NCBI GenBank assembly: GCA_021927905.1
Contig: BLLK01000022.1
Location: forward strand, 310,001-374,000
Source of the DNA: Chaetoceros tenuissimus
Lineage: Eukaryota; Bacillariophyta; Thalassiosirophyceae; Chaetocerotales; Chaetocerotaceae
Direction of reading: 5' to 3'
Length of the DNA: 64,000 nt
This document shows, piece by piece, positions 1 to 11,792 of this stretch. Position 1 is the stretch's first letter; each line of letters opens with the position of its first letter. The notes beneath the pieces are model-generated. The model was not told the DNA's origin and ran no database searches. It saw only the letters and a program-made list of their open reading frames with translations. The position numbers and the translations under genes were made by a program.

Positions 1-1499
1 ATGCTCTGATCACAACTTCTATTCTCATTAATTTGTCGCACGATGTCTTCTTCTAGGTGCTCCTGTTTTTCCATTAATCTCCTCATTTGATTCTGGATAT
101 CATCTATTCTGTTGGAAAAAGTTTGAATACATTTTTGCACATTATCATTTTTGTCTCTGACCTCAAGTTGTTTATAATCACTTTCCACCCGATCCAATCT
201 TTCCTTAATCGTAGTAATTGCTGTCTCAGACTGTCTAAAAACCTCTTCTACTGCTAAAGCTGTACTTTCTTTTACATCATCCATATCCATAGTTGCACAG
301 GGTTGATTTTGTTGGACAAGCGTCTCCAAGTGCAGAGAAGATTTTTTTACCTCTTGCTCAACCAACGCTTGTATATTTTTTGTCAAGTTGGAGCCTAATG
401 TATCAATCCTCCTTGTCATTTCTTTGTTTTCAGCCCGTCCATGAGCCTCGACGGTATCAGTGATTATTCTTTGAAGTCCACTGTGTTCCTTCTTAAGACT
501 GCTGGCAAAATCTACAGCTCTTTTTTCATTTTGTACTCGCACTTCTTTTTCCATCATAGGTCGGAGGGAACTAAGGACAGAATCCTCCAATGTACGCATA
601 TGACCTGTCAAAGCTGATTGAATAATACAGCTCAAATGATTTTCATCCAATTTTGCGATTTGATCATTTGACTGCCGAAGCTCCCGTTGTAAAATACCGT
701 TTTCCTCTTTCAGAGACTTTATTTCATGCTTCAACACAGAGATCTCCGATTCGAATGACTGCTTTGACATTGAAGCAACTCTATCAATCGCAATCATTGT
801 CTTTGTGGATATAGTTTCCAATGCAGTGCGGAGTTCATGACTTGTGACTCGGACCGACAAGTCCTGAACTTGCTGATCCTTTAACAATTTCATATCAATC
901 GAAACAGACTCTTTCCAACCCAAGTCTTTGGTAGTTGCTTCCTCAAGTTTCTGTAACATCATCCTCTGCTTTTCCCATTCATCCTTGAGTCTCTTACTTA
1001 ATCGATCTTGGGATGCAATTGATCGAGCCAAGTTTCCAAGGTGTTTTTTCTGTTTTGAATTCTCGTCCAAAAGGTCTTGTAATTGGTCATGTATTCTATC
1101 AACTCTAGTCTCGGATGCAGTATTCTTTTCGCTAATCGATTTATCCACCGTTCGTTTTACACTTTGACTAATTTTCTTTACTAATTCTGCTTCAATGTCT
1201 TTTCCCAAGGGACGTGATATACTACCTCGTCGAGAAGTACCATATTCAGGTTGAGAAGCTACCGAGTGCAATGTCGCTTGGGATATTTGCATCGGACCAA
1301 TCGTTCTTGGAGGCGGAGGAGGAGGTGGAAGCTATTCGTGCTATTGTTAGTTTTGTTTGGAGCAGTGAAGGACAAAAGGATAAACACTTACATCATGCTT
1401 CTTACTTTGATTGAGGTACTGAATATTACTATTTGTTTGTTCAATTATTTTTGCAAGATGGTTTTCCCAAGTGGCAATCTGAATGTCACTTTTACTCAT
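1..1499 (-). CDS. Coiled-coil protein, unknown function (3' end beyond window)
   Basis: I do not recognise this protein. The first exon (1499-1392) starts at an ATG and encodes MSKSDIQIATWENHLAKII and following residues. A GTAAGT donor at 1391 and a TAG acceptor give a 60-nt intron (1332-1391, phase 0). The second exon opens with a run of prolines (LPPPPPPRT), then a Ser/Arg-rich linker, then a long charged heptad-like region that stays open to base 1. About 479 residues are visible and no stop is reached. The composition (Lys, Glu, Gln, Leu, with almost no Trp or Cys) predicts an extended coiled coil. It could be a cytoskeletal or centrosomal protein, but nothing in it fixes a family. The exon structure is fairly secure because both splice sites and the reading frame agree. 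Confidence 0.7.
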
Positions 1500-1864
1500 T
1501 ATTGTTTTCAATTAGTATTTAGAATTGATTTCCTGTCGTTTTCTTTGGAGAATTTATTTGATTTCGTTTTTTTTTTTTGTAAATAAATCAAAGTTGCTCT
1601 CTTTCTTTTTGCTTCGTCACAAAGTTCATTTTTCCTCCAAACCGCTTCTCTCAAATTATCACACAATTCAGTGGAGTACTCCTCAATTTTTTAGAGACTC
1701 CGACAGGTTTATCAGTTTCTTTCTCCTCCTCGACGAACCTACATAATCTTTCTTCTCGCCAAGATATGAAGCCTGACATAATAGAAATGATTTGGGAAAT
1801 TCAAAAAGATTTGGAAATTCCTAAAAACTTTTAGCTATATAATTTTAACTCTAATTTTTTCCAT
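1500..1864. other. Intergenic region
   Basis: This is AT-rich upstream DNA of the coiled-coil gene and downstream DNA of the GrpE gene. It holds a run of about 15 T near 1567. I see no supported gene; the short open frames here have no coding character. Confidence 0.6.
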
Positions 1865-2668
1865 TTACTCAGCAACTTCTTCAGCAGATGCCTCTTCAGC
1901 CGCTGCCTCTTCTGCTGCTTCAGGACCCAATGAAACAACTGCTGCAGCCATTCTCATAACATTACCTTCCATTTCAAATCCAGAGTCAACAACTTCAATG
2001 ATAACTCCCTTTGCAACTTCTTCGGAGTGTACCTCTTGTACAGCCTGAACACGTCTAGAGTCTGCAACTTGTCCAGCTTCAACGGTGAACTCAGCAACTC
2101 CCATATCTTTCAAAGCATTATTGAAATCCCAGGAAAGAGCACCGTAACTCTTTGCAAAGTCATTTCCCTCATATTTTTCAGTCAAAGTCTTGAGTTCATC
2201 CATAATAGGAAGGAAACTTTGCAAGACTCCAGCCTTTGCTGCAGCCTGACTGTTTCCAGCAGCTGCAGCCTTGTTCTTTTTGTTCTGTTCCATTTCAGCT
2301 ACCTTTCTAGCATATCCGCCTTGAGTATATTGCTCTCCCAACTTTTCTATGGTGTCTAACTCTCTATTTTTGTTCTTGACAGTATTTTCTAATTCTGCAA
2401 TTTCCTTTTTGATAGCTGTGATTTCAGGATCTTCCTCTTCAGCGTTAGGTTCATCTTCGGTTACTTCTGCAGTAACCTCTTCTTCATGTGCTTCTGCAGC
2501 TTCTTCTCCTTCTGCAAAAAGTGAGATTGTAGGTCTGATGACAGCTGGTCGGATTGCCTGTGCTGCAAAAGATGATGTTTGCATTTGATTTCTTGGAACG
2601 GAGAAAGCATCAATTGAAACTGGGCTTAAAGCCAAAAGTAAAAGAGCAACAGATGGAATTCTAAGCAT
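1865..2668 (-). CDS. grpE: Plastid-targeted GrpE nucleotide exchange factor
   Basis: GrpE releases ADP from DnaK/Hsp70 and so drives the chaperone cycle. This 267-residue intronless protein begins with a hydrophobic signal peptide (MLRIPSVALLLLALSPVSIDA), followed at once by Phe-Ser-Val-Pro. That is the ASAFAP-type junction that sends proteins through the ER into a diatom plastid. A low-complexity Glu/Ala linker follows (residues about 50-80), then a coiled coil (about 82-130) and the GrpE head domain, with SFLPIMDELKTL and the terminal beta region ending near VVSLG. The tail is again Ala/Glu-rich. I infer that it serves stromal Hsp70. The family call is strong; the plastid location follows from the presequence and was not tested. 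Confidence 0.9.
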   Translation of the reverse strand: MLRIPSVALLLLALSPVSIDAFSVPRNQMQTSSFAAQAIRPAVIRPTISLFAEGEEAAEAHEEEVTAEVTEDEPNAEEEDPEITAIKKEIAELENTVKNKNRELDTIEKLGEQYTQGGYARKVAEMEQNKKNKAAAAGNSQAAAKAGVLQSFLPIMDELKTLTEKYEGNDFAKSYGALSWDFNNALKDMGVAEFTVEAGQVADSRRVQAVQEVHSEEVAKGVIIEVVDSGFEMEGNVMRMAAAVVSLGPEAAEEAAAEEASAEEVAE

Positions 2669-3014
2669 TTTGCAAGGTTTGTATTGATAGTGTTATATTA
2701 ATATTGGAAGGGGGATGTTGATGTCTCGTGGAATTCAAATTTATGTGATGTTATTTGATGGCAGTGCTCAGAAAGCAGTGGAAATGGTAGAAGAAGGAGA
2801 TCCATCGCGATCTTTGACAGAGACCCCTACCTGATAAGGATAAAAGTTTTCCTTCGTCAGGCTAGAAAGAGATGGGAAGAAAAGAAGAAGGAAAAATATG
2901 AACTGTTAAAGTTATAACTGTACTCCTAGTCGTCATGTTTCTATTTTTGTTCCTAGAGAACTAAAACCTACTAAAACAGAAACTCGTTACTTCAAAATTA
3001 CAGCAATGAATCAT
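2669..3014. other. Intergenic region
   Basis: This lies between the start of the plastid GrpE gene and the 3' end of the strumpellin gene. Purine-rich stretches occur near 2770-2910. I see no gene and no clear regulatory motif. Confidence 0.6.
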
Positions 3015-6000
3015 TTATTCCTCAACTAATTCCAACATTTCACATAGATACTGAGGAATGTATTCGTAGATTGTGTCGTGATCTAGATCACAAACATCTC
3101 GGATTTGTTTCATGAATGATATTGTATTCAATCCTAATTCTTTTGAATTTGCCTCGACAAAACCATTCTCCGAGGTGTCCTTGTGGAGCCATACGTCAAG
3201 AGTACATTTTACAAACTGACCAAGAAGGGCAAATGTGGCATCGGTATATGTTGCGTGAAACTGTCTCAGTAAAGTCCCGACGCCCGTCGCCATTACCCAC
3301 CCGTCAAATGATTCGTCTTCCTTTCCTCTAAGCCCTTGAAAATTTCGATCCATTCTTACATTTGCCATGCAATTGATGATAAAAACGACCAAAAGACTTG
3401 GAAGGCCCTCCAACGTGTTTGATTTAACAAAGATAGTTGACATCACATCTCCCTCACCAATCGTTTCATGTAATGCCGATGAAATTTTAGCAGCATTAGA
3501 TACTGTATCATTTCCTTCTTTACTCTTCTTTGAATCATATAATTTTTCCATGACCGCACTGTTCAAAGCGTGAGAAATCTCCACCAGTGACTCAGCATCG
3601 ACTCTACTACTTATAAGCAATTCAGTCTTTATCATCTTTCGCAATAGTTGCAATGTACCAATCCGTTTGAGGAATGTAGATAACGATGCGAAAAGCTTTC
3701 CTAACTTTGCTACTGCACTGGAATAAATAGAGGCACCATGTCTTGGATACTGCCATTCAGGAAAAATCCCATCACGGAATTTTTCGAGTGTGACTCCATA
3801 CGTAGAAAGAGCATTCTCGTAGAACTGAAATAAACTCTCAATTTCCAATGAAATTTTGTCACAGAGGTAATATTCCAAGGCATGAAGACCTTGCACTCCC
3901 ATTGCTGATTTAATTCTCGCTATTTCATTTGTTCCAATAACTGGTTCAAAGTCTTCATGAGTAAACCAACTATTGAGACTTCGGCAATAGGAGGTACATT
4001 TTGAATCAAGCAATAGTAACATGGTTGCTGCAGTTCTTCCAACGAAAGTTAAACTTTTTGTATCATCGGTTTCCTCTTTAGGAAGTATAGGAATGGGTAC
4101 TTTAGATTCGGGTATTTCTACTGTCTTCGCAACGTTTCCTATCTCAATACTAAATGAAAATGTTTACATCGATGAGATCTCGATCAGATTTGAATTCATA
4201 AGTACAGACTTGCGGGTAAAAACTTACTTTGTATTTTGCCATATGACTCTGCTCAACTCTTGAAAATAAATATTTAGACCATCTATCTTCAAATAGTCCT
4301 GTAGCCAGACTATTGACATTTGGAATCCATCCATTCTCTTAGCAAGCTGTATGATCCTCGACATAAACAGGTTTTTCTTGTCACTTATTGGAGAGCCACG
4401 TTTCATAGTAAACCGCAAATACTTATGTAGTGCAATAGAAATTTGAAATACAAGCTCTTTCCTTAAACCTTCCTCCAAAAGCTCTTGTGGGTTCATCCTT
4501 AAATGACCGATATTGGTCTCCTTCATATCAATGATACCTGCCCATGATCATTTTATGTGAGTATTAGTGTAATGGCAATCCTCGACAAATATGAATAACA
4601 CGTCAACATACCTTTTGTCAAAATAGATAGTTCGAAAGTTACCTTTGCTATCTTCCCACGATCGCTGTTGTAAGACTGTAGAGATAGAGCGTTCACATCG
4701 ATCTTAGCGGGCAATTCTGATATTGAATTTTCGCTCAAGTCGGCTATCATTGTATATGTCGAAAATATTGCAATGGGTATAACATCCAATATTTTTTTGA
4801 CAAGAATCAACATAGCTCGGGAGTGATATTCACTAGCTTTTGAGATCCGACTTTCATTTTTCAATCCATTCACATTAATTAAATATGTTGCTGCTTTCAA
4901 AAAAGAAGATCGAAGTAGACCGACACTCTTCGGATCTTTCAATGCTCTTTGGTGAAAAACTGGAATAAAGTACTCGAGTTCCACTCTAGCATACCCTGTG
5001 TCGATGATATGATCCAAGTAGACAAGTGTGTCTTCTTTGATTGTTTCACATTTCACCATTCTACAGAGATCTAGCCTTGCAAGCAATATCAACTTTTTTG
5101 CTTGAGCATTACTGTCAATTTGGTCTAGTCGTCCTATCTCGGTCAAAGAATCGATGCAAAACTGTACATCTTCCATCGCATTTTGATCTTCAAGATTTTC
5201 GATCTCGGTAGACATTTTGCCGAACCATTCACTCATACCAGGATCTTGATCAGAAACAAGTAGGTCGTCCTTTCCACAAAAGTGATAGCTTAAGCGTGTC
5301 ATAATGGATGCAGCATTTTGTTGGAACTCTTTCCAGTAACTTTTCCTTTTCGAAAGAAGACTGATGTATATACTCTTCACCGAAACTTCAAAGCGGGACA
5401 GTAGTAAAAATAAATCAACTATTTCCTTGTCTTCCACAAGCAAATTAAATGAATAATTATTACTTCCCTTCTTTGTACGCATCGATAATATGGGTGATGC
5501 TCGATGCAGTATTCGCCACTTTAAAGCTACATTGGCATTTCTGACACAAGTCATAATTTTGTCGAAGTGCTCCAAAACATACAATTCACTCAAAATATTC
5601 TGGTCCAGGTATTTCTGAATTTCATCAATCCATAATATAATCTGTCGCGCATTCTTATCATAAAGAGTAGATATCTTGGTTTCAGGTAGAGCACTTTCTA
5701 TGTATTCTCCAAACCTATCACAGTCGAGAGAGAGGTCGACTAATTCACCATTATACAATGGAATCACCCAATTGTCTCCCAAATATTTGTCCACTATGTG
5801 ACGACGTATTTCATTGTCATTTGTGAAATCTGGCTGCAATTGCAATATTACAAAAAACATTGAAGATTGCTTCGACAATCTAGCATATTGATGAAGCACA
5901 TCTGGATAACTGTTCTCGATACCTGGATAAATGTTTCGTCCCAAAAGAAACGATAAGATTTCTTCGACACACTTTAAAGGCATCTTCAATCTATTCACAA

Positions 6001-6913
6001 AGCCTTCAGATACTTTTACAAAAGTCATATCGTGCTTCATGTTCTTGTGAGTGCTACTGTTTTCGACTCTTTCAAAAATCTTGCATTTCTGTTCAAAATT
6101 CCCAGCCGAGGAATGAAACTGATCTGAACTACTCAATGATGACATGGATCCACTATGTGATATTTTGGAGAATCGCTTGTGTGCAATTATAAATCGCTCT
6201 CTTATAGTTCCAGGAATGTACAAATCAATTGCAATCATGACACTTGCATGCAAATACAGAGTCTCCACTAACAATTGTGCACCCTCTTCATGTGCAAGAA
6301 TAGAGGCAATCTTCTCATATTGTATAAAATATCCACTTTGTAGTTTTTCTAGAAACGCGTATATATCATGATAGTAGCTCAACACGCTCTCAAATAAATC
6401 GTGATATTGATTGATGATATCTTCATATTCCATGAAAAATGCTGCTTCCAACAATTCCTGTTCTATAATTTTCTTTCGTTTATCTTCTTCGGTGTCATTC
6501 TCATCCAAAATGTGCAAATGCGAGTCATATTTATCAGGGTCACCAAGATATGCAAAATCTATCAATACAGATTGATACTTGTCGTGATTCTCTGTTTCTG
6601 TGCCCACTTGAGACACATCGTTTTTCTCTGCAAGGATTGTATAGGATGCTACTTGTCTCCTTAGTAATTTCTTGTTAGACTTTTTAGTGGATATCTTTTT
6701 CCATATAGAAGACAAAGAGGTTTTCTTCTCATTTCCACCATGAGTAGACGCACACTTATGCTCTTGGAACTCATAGTCATATCTGAACGTAGCAGGGATT
6801 TCATTTGAAAGTTGAAGAATATTTGCAATTAGATCATGACCTCTAAGTACCATTTGCTTCAATTGAATTCCACAAAGATCTGATGGTTTGAAAATTTTTC
6901 CTTCAGTTGCCAT
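3015..6913 (-). CDS. WASHC5: WASH complex subunit 5 (strumpellin-like)
   Basis: Strumpellin is a scaffold of the WASH complex, which activates Arp2/3 on endosomes. I place three exons: 6913-4612, 4537-4228 and 4149-3015, with introns of 74 and 78 nt (GTATGT...CAG and GTAAGT...TAG). The product is 1248 residues; human strumpellin is about 1159. Both junctions restore family sequence: ILTKG-IIDMKETN at the first and VPIPILPKEETD after the second. Other matching blocks are VDKYLGDNWVIPLY, MNPQELLEEGLRKEL and LLRQFHATYTDATFALLGQF. The ATG of MATEGKIF at 6913 is the first in frame. An insertion of roughly 60 residues near the N terminus is lineage-specific. The family call is confident; no other WASH subunit lies in the window. 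Confidence 0.88.
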
Positions 6914-7349
6914 TCTCCAATATGACAAGATATGTTAATACTAGTGAGCCTTGGATGCTCCTAAATACAGCTTCTAGGGAGGGAGTCGATAAAACACTCT
7001 GGTCTTCTACTTTGTTCACTATTTATGATTCATTTGTATCATAACTTACCTTACCAAGATTTTTCCTTCCTATCCTGTGTGGGTGTTTGCGCTTTGCGCA
7101 AAGAACATGAGAACTCTTTCTGTTGTGAGCCAGAACCGTAACCTACCAAGCTATACAAAGATGCTATTCTATGTAGAATACAGGTTTTTCTTAGTTTTTG
7201 CGTTTGCCGTATGACGTACGATGGTCGATGTAGGAGTAGGTAGCGTTGTTAAAAAGTTGTTTTGTTGGTCTCTTATGTTATTGTTGCTACAAACTAACAA
7301 CAACTCAGCTGGATACTAAACGATAGTTCAATATCTCATTAGATTTTTC
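6914..7349. other. Divergent intergenic region, likely shared promoter
   Basis: It separates the head-to-head strumpellin and OCRE/G-patch genes. It contains a small GC-rich hairpin-like stretch (gtttgcgctttgcgcaaag near 7085). I see no coding potential and cannot name a transcription-factor site with confidence. Confidence 0.5.
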
Positions 7350-8975
7350 ATGAAAATGGAGCGAAGATATGGCCAGCGAGGATATCAGAATGATAGAGGC
7401 AGCGATAGAAACGAAGACTATCGAGCATCAGGTGCTTACTTGTAAAGTTCTTTGTGCAAATCTCGTTTTCGTTATTCATGCATTTTATTGACTCCAAGAC
7501 TCTTTTTTTATATCTTTTGCAGAGAATCGGTTCAGGTCGGAGCGGCGTCATCATGATAGAGAACTTCCAGATGATCGCCATCGACACGACAGCAGAAGGG
7601 ATGGAAATCACAGACAAAATAAACCTAGAGATTCGAGAGGAGATCCTAGACGTGATCGTAGAGATTCTTTTGATAGAGAAAAAGTTACAAATGGCAATCA
7701 AAGTGTTTATTGCCATGAGGTAAGGGCAGTTTACTGTTGGAAACTTAGCTACTCCATAGACCCATTCGATGTATTTCACTAGAATTGAACTGACTGAGAA
7801 TAATTTGGTATTAGTGTGATTCACGTTTGGAACGAGATGGTGGTGAACTTTATTGTCCTAGGTGTTCCCGAAGAATGGGCTCCAGAGATCGGGATGATTA
7901 CTTTCACGAAAGGAAACGAAAACGAAGTGCATCAAGAGACACGAGGCGAGATAGCAGAGGTGACAGAGTTGAAGATGAACATGATGACTTCATCGACCGG
8001 AAACGAAATCGTCCTAAATTCCCAGGTCCATTCGAGCTTTATCCAGAAGACTATTCCTTGGATAGAAACACTGGATACTTTCTGGAAGAGTACACCGGTT
8101 TCTTTCATTGTCCAAAGTCGAAATTATACTACCATCCCAAATCATCTCAATATTTTAGTTTTGATGTCGATGAAGATAAATATATGGACGTCGAAAGTGA
8201 TTACGGTTCTGTAAAGATGAAATTCGAACAAGTGACAGCACCTAGTACAGATCTTGTTGATGACATTGTTGTACAAGCTCTACAAGGTACCAAAAAGCCT
8301 GCAGTAGTAAAGAATAAAATCTCAATCACAATCAAGAAGCAGGCTCCAAAGAAGACGAAGAAAGTGAGCCGGAAACAGAAAGAAACAGGTTCTATACAAA
8401 AAGTAAAAGCTGTTACAAAAGAGAGTCAACAGCAGAAACTGCACAATGTAGATATCCAGAAGTGGTCCAAAGTGAAGGAGGTAGAAGAGTCTTCTTCCCA
8501 TTCCGATATCGTCAACCTTAAGAAAGTAGGAAAGACCAAATCTGGCCTACCTGTATGCATGGTGTGCAAGCGAAAGTTCAAGGATTTTGCACAGTGTAAA
8601 AAACACTTTCAGTTTTCGGAGTTGCATAAATTTAATATTTGTAAAAGAGTGAAAGTCCAAGATAAAATTTATCAAGATAGAGCCCTCACTCGAAGAATTA
8701 TGTATGAGGATCAAAGTCAAGGCATGGGTCCTATTATAAATTCAGAAGATATGCAAAATGTAATGGCTCCTAGCTTAGATCAAGCACGTGTTGCGGAGAC
8801 AGAGAAAATTAAACCTGAAGATACGCTAGGAACTTCAAATGTCGGTAATAAATTGTTGCAAAAAATTGGATGGAAAGGAGGATCGCTTGGTAAAAAGCCA
8901 ATGTGCGATGGAAAGGACGAAGCTAGTCGTTTGCGTCAGGATTGGGATCGAATTGAAAAGGCTGCCAAGTCGTAG
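7350..8975 (+). CDS. OCRE and G-patch RNA-binding protein (RBM5/RBM10-like, no RRM)
   Basis: This is a probable pre-mRNA splicing factor. Three exons (7350-7431, 7523-7719, 7815-8975; introns 91 and 95 nt) give 479 residues. The first 90 residues are rich in Arg, Asp and Ser. A possible zinc ribbon, CHEC-x12-CPRC, spans the second exon junction (residues about 91-110). An OCRE domain follows (about 161-212, with YLDR-like aromatic repeats and the block LEEYTGFFHCPKSKLYYHP), then a Lys-rich linker. A C2H2 finger lies at about 340-364 (CMVC...H...H) and a G-patch at about 436-455 (GNKLLQKIGWKGGSLGK). The order OCRE, C2H2, G-patch is that of human RBM5/RBM10, but both RRMs are absent. The first donor is GTGCTT, weaker than usual, but only it keeps the frame. 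Confidence 0.82.
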
Positions 8976-9018
8976 CTCCAAAATAATGTAGTTATCAAAT
9001 CTCTATTTAATGAATGTT

Positions 9019-10628
9019 CTAGTACACAACACTTTGGTGCTTATATTTGAGGAATTCAACTCGATGCCTTACGAGATCCATCTTCTCCTCTTTGAGAGTA
9101 GCAATTTGATCTTGTAAAAGGGACTCTCTCCGTTTCAAGTCTTTGCTCTGAATTTCTGTATTTTTCACCATTTGCCTCGCTTCCTGAATAGATTGGTCTG
9201 CAATATCCGACTTTTGAGTAATTTCAAAGCTCATTCTTGATAATTGCTCAGCCATTTCTCTCAATCTGTATCTCTCCTTTTCGATATCTTCATATTGCAA
9301 ATCAATGCGCTTTCTTTGTTGTTTTAGCTCTGCCTCCATTATTGTCAAAGACTGACTTCGCTCGTCATTTTTTTCTTTCTGATATTGGAACTCCAAAAGT
9401 TCCTTCTCCTCTCTTTGTTTTGCTTTGGATTCCAACATTTCAATCTGACTTTCTCTGTGTATAAGGTCTTGAGTCTTTTGCTCAATATGAGATTGACGCA
9501 AGTCTATTTCATTATGTGCATTTTCTCTCCATTTTTCGATGACTTTCCTCTCCTCTGCGATGCTATGTCTTTCCTGTTGGAAATACTCATTCATCTGGTG
9601 TCTCTCTGCTTCAAGACGTTCCTATGCAAAAAATGGAGTTCAATCAACATGAACATATCTCAAATGATTACATCGATTATCAATGAAAAAGTATCATACT
9701 TACATGAAGTGCAATGAGCTTGGACTCTTCTTGTTGACTATTTGTTCTCTCCTCATTAAGCATGGTTCTATAATCTACCATTATCTTGTTCAATCGGCTA
9801 AGCCACTCTTCCATGTCAACATCTTGATTTCCTCTTTTCTCGAGTTTTGTATGAAATGTATCACTCATTTCCTTGGAAATCATACGCTGAGTATCTTCGA
9901 GATGAATCTTAAGTCTATCAACAACCGCATCAATTGTTCTTGAACTAAGATCTGTCTCTTCCGCTTTTGGAAATACACGCTGTCTGTGGTTCAACAAATT
10001 ACTGCTGTTTCCATTTGAACCACCAGAGTAGTTTGTGTCGTCACTTTTCAGTACTCTCAAACTATTCTTTGATGGGGGAGAATTATGGATATTGTCATAA
10101 TTTGGTTCAATGCTTTCCATGCTAAGGCGCTGTCTACTTTCGGAAGAAGAACCTTTGTCATCACCCCACTTCCTTCTCTTCATAGATGACAATGATTGAT
10201 CAGATCTTCCTTCTTTGATTCCATTTCTAAATGTGACAAGGAGTTAGAGATATTCTGTGGATTCTGATATGTTGCTTCGATGTTACTTACTCTGCTCCCT
10301 TCACTGAAGGCATACTTTGTACATCATCACTAAAAAGATCGCTAAGTGACCCAATCTTAGAGTTGATAGGACGAGACGACTTCGAAAAAGATTTCAGTTC
10401 AACTTCATCATTTTTTGTTTTATCTTCCACATCTCTGATTTCTTTTGTTTCTTTATCATTTTCATCTAGGCTTCCACTCGAATTGCTTAGTGAACTACTT
10501 GGCTCTTTGACACCATTTGCAAATGTCACCTTCTTTTTTACTTTCTTCCGGGATGCTCTTGATGATTTTCTAGGTACATCAAGAAGAGACAATATTCCAT
10601 CATCGTTGGAGTCTGCTGAATTCATCAT
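9019..10628 (-). CDS. Coiled-coil protein, possibly FBF1-like
   Basis: Three exons (10628-10291, 10226-9704, 9621-9019) with introns of 64 and 82 nt give 487 residues. The N-terminal 200 residues are Ser/Asp/Lys-rich and disordered, with short acidic-hydrophobic patches such as DGILSLLDV and GSLSDLFSDD. The C-terminal 280 residues are an almost unbroken coiled coil rich in Glu, Gln and Arg. This layout and the tail (IEKERYRLREMAEQLS, then DQSIQEARQMVKN) recall Fas-binding factor 1, a transition-fibre protein at the cilium base. I rate that as a suggestion only, since coiled coils resemble each other. It would fit the other ciliary genes in the window. The exon model is good because both junctions preserve the frame. 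Confidence 0.6.
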
Positions 10629-10826
10629 GTTCCGTATTGTTTATGTGCTCAATTAATTTTGGTTTGATTGGTACAATCAACAACTGTAGCTTCTTTCCCC
10701 AATACATTTTTCATACCACAAAACAACACACAACCCACAAGTCACTCATTGTGTAGTAATATAGCACATAGTATTAGCATACATTATCTTTACTACTTCT
10801 TATTTTACTATTACTTCCCCCCTACA

Positions 10827-11138
10827 TTATTCTCGTTCGTCCCTTTTCATGACTATCATGAATATCAAGGCAACAAGTCCAACAATTACAGCAACAAAGG
10901 CAAGGCACGCAATAGCAGTGAAGATTTGGACCCTTCTCGATTTTTTCTCTTGGCTTTCATCACAAACATTATTTCCTAAATCATAAACAATCCTTTTTGG
11001 TATTTCTATATCTTCTTCTTGAGGCCTATTAGTTTCAGTGGACTCGATAGGAGCTTCTCCTCTTTTCTTTCTTTTCGGGCGGAGATCTACTGCTTCGACC
11101 GAAAGAGAATCATCTTCAAACGTTTCGTTCAACTTCAT
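10827..11138 (-). CDS. Small single-pass membrane protein, unknown
   Basis: This 103-residue intronless frame starts at an ATG. The first 70 residues are charged, with a basic KRKKR patch and an acidic EEDIEIP stretch. One strong transmembrane helix follows (about residues 73-97, AIACLAFVAVIVGLVALIF) and then a short charged tail (KRDERE). The cluster SQEKKSRR just before the helix suggests that the N terminus stays in the cytosol. I do not recognise a family. Its start lies 655 nt from the next plus-strand gene, so its promoter is probably separate. Confidence 0.5.
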   Translation of the reverse strand: MKLNETFEDDSLSVEAVDLRPKRKKRGEAPIESTETNRPQEEDIEIPKRIVYDLGNNVCDESQEKKSRRVQIFTAIACLAFVAVIVGLVALIFMIVMKRDERE

Positions 11139-11792
11139 TGAACCTTGTTGCCACTACTATGCTAGGTATATGCTTAGACAATAAGTTTGATTAATTCTTC
11201 TTATACTTTACTTCTTGTGGTTTCTAGGTGTATTGATTGCTAGGTGAGATTCGTTGCATTTCCTTGATAACCTCATTTCTGTCTAAACAAGTATTATGGT
11301 CCAGAAACTAAGAATAAAAAGCTCTCGAAAAATGATGGATGGGAAACTCAGAGGTTGTAATAAAAGTAGACATGATTGCTCAAATTCCAATCTCATTCTT
11401 CACAAAAATTTTAGAAAAGGTAGCGCTCTTGACTTGAAAGTTGTTTCAGGGTTACGAAATCATTTCTATCATAATAAGACCTAAAAGAAATATAAACAGA
11501 AAGGGGATATTGAAAGAGTGACTCTAGAAAAGAAGGTAAAAACCGTTATTGTAAGACTGAAACGTTTGGTAGAGGAGAGGAAGTTGGAAAGATGGGACTA
11601 AAATTCCCAAATCTTTTTGAATTCCGGCGGGGCATGATCTTTCGCGCCAGAGAACAAAACAACAACAATTGCAATACTAAGTACCAAGGTAAGTTCTAAT
11701 CAGTAATACCTTAACAACGAAAACAAGGGTCAATTTCAGTTGCTTCATTGAAAGCAGAGAGGTAGTTCACTTATCAAAGTTCTAACAAACCA
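11139..11792. promoter_or_regulatory. Intergenic region with an E2F-like site and a possible 5' UTR intron
   Basis: An E2F/DP consensus, TTTCGCGCC, lies at 11640-11648, about 150 nt before the Ser-rich gene on the plus strand. A strong donor (AAG|GTAAGT, intron start 11689) and acceptors near 11739 and 11757 suggest an intron in that gene's 5' UTR. An in-frame stop lies between these acceptors and the ATG, so the coding region is not extended. I see no further gene in this stretch; a 66-codon open frame at 11296-11484 lacks coding character. Confidence 0.5.

Noticed and set aside
6914-6928. N-terminal extension MSYWR of the strumpellin frame
   Set aside because: The frame begins with TTG, not ATG; the first ATG is at 6913. 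The same applies to several other frames that start with TTG or GTG (near 20609, 32042, 38122, 40214, 46042, 56702, 59226 and 61603), so the internal ATG was chosen.
7432-7441. Alternative donor GTAAAG at 7442 for the first OCRE-gene intron
   Set aside because: Splicing from it would put a stop in exon 2; only the GTGCTT donor at 7432 keeps the frame.
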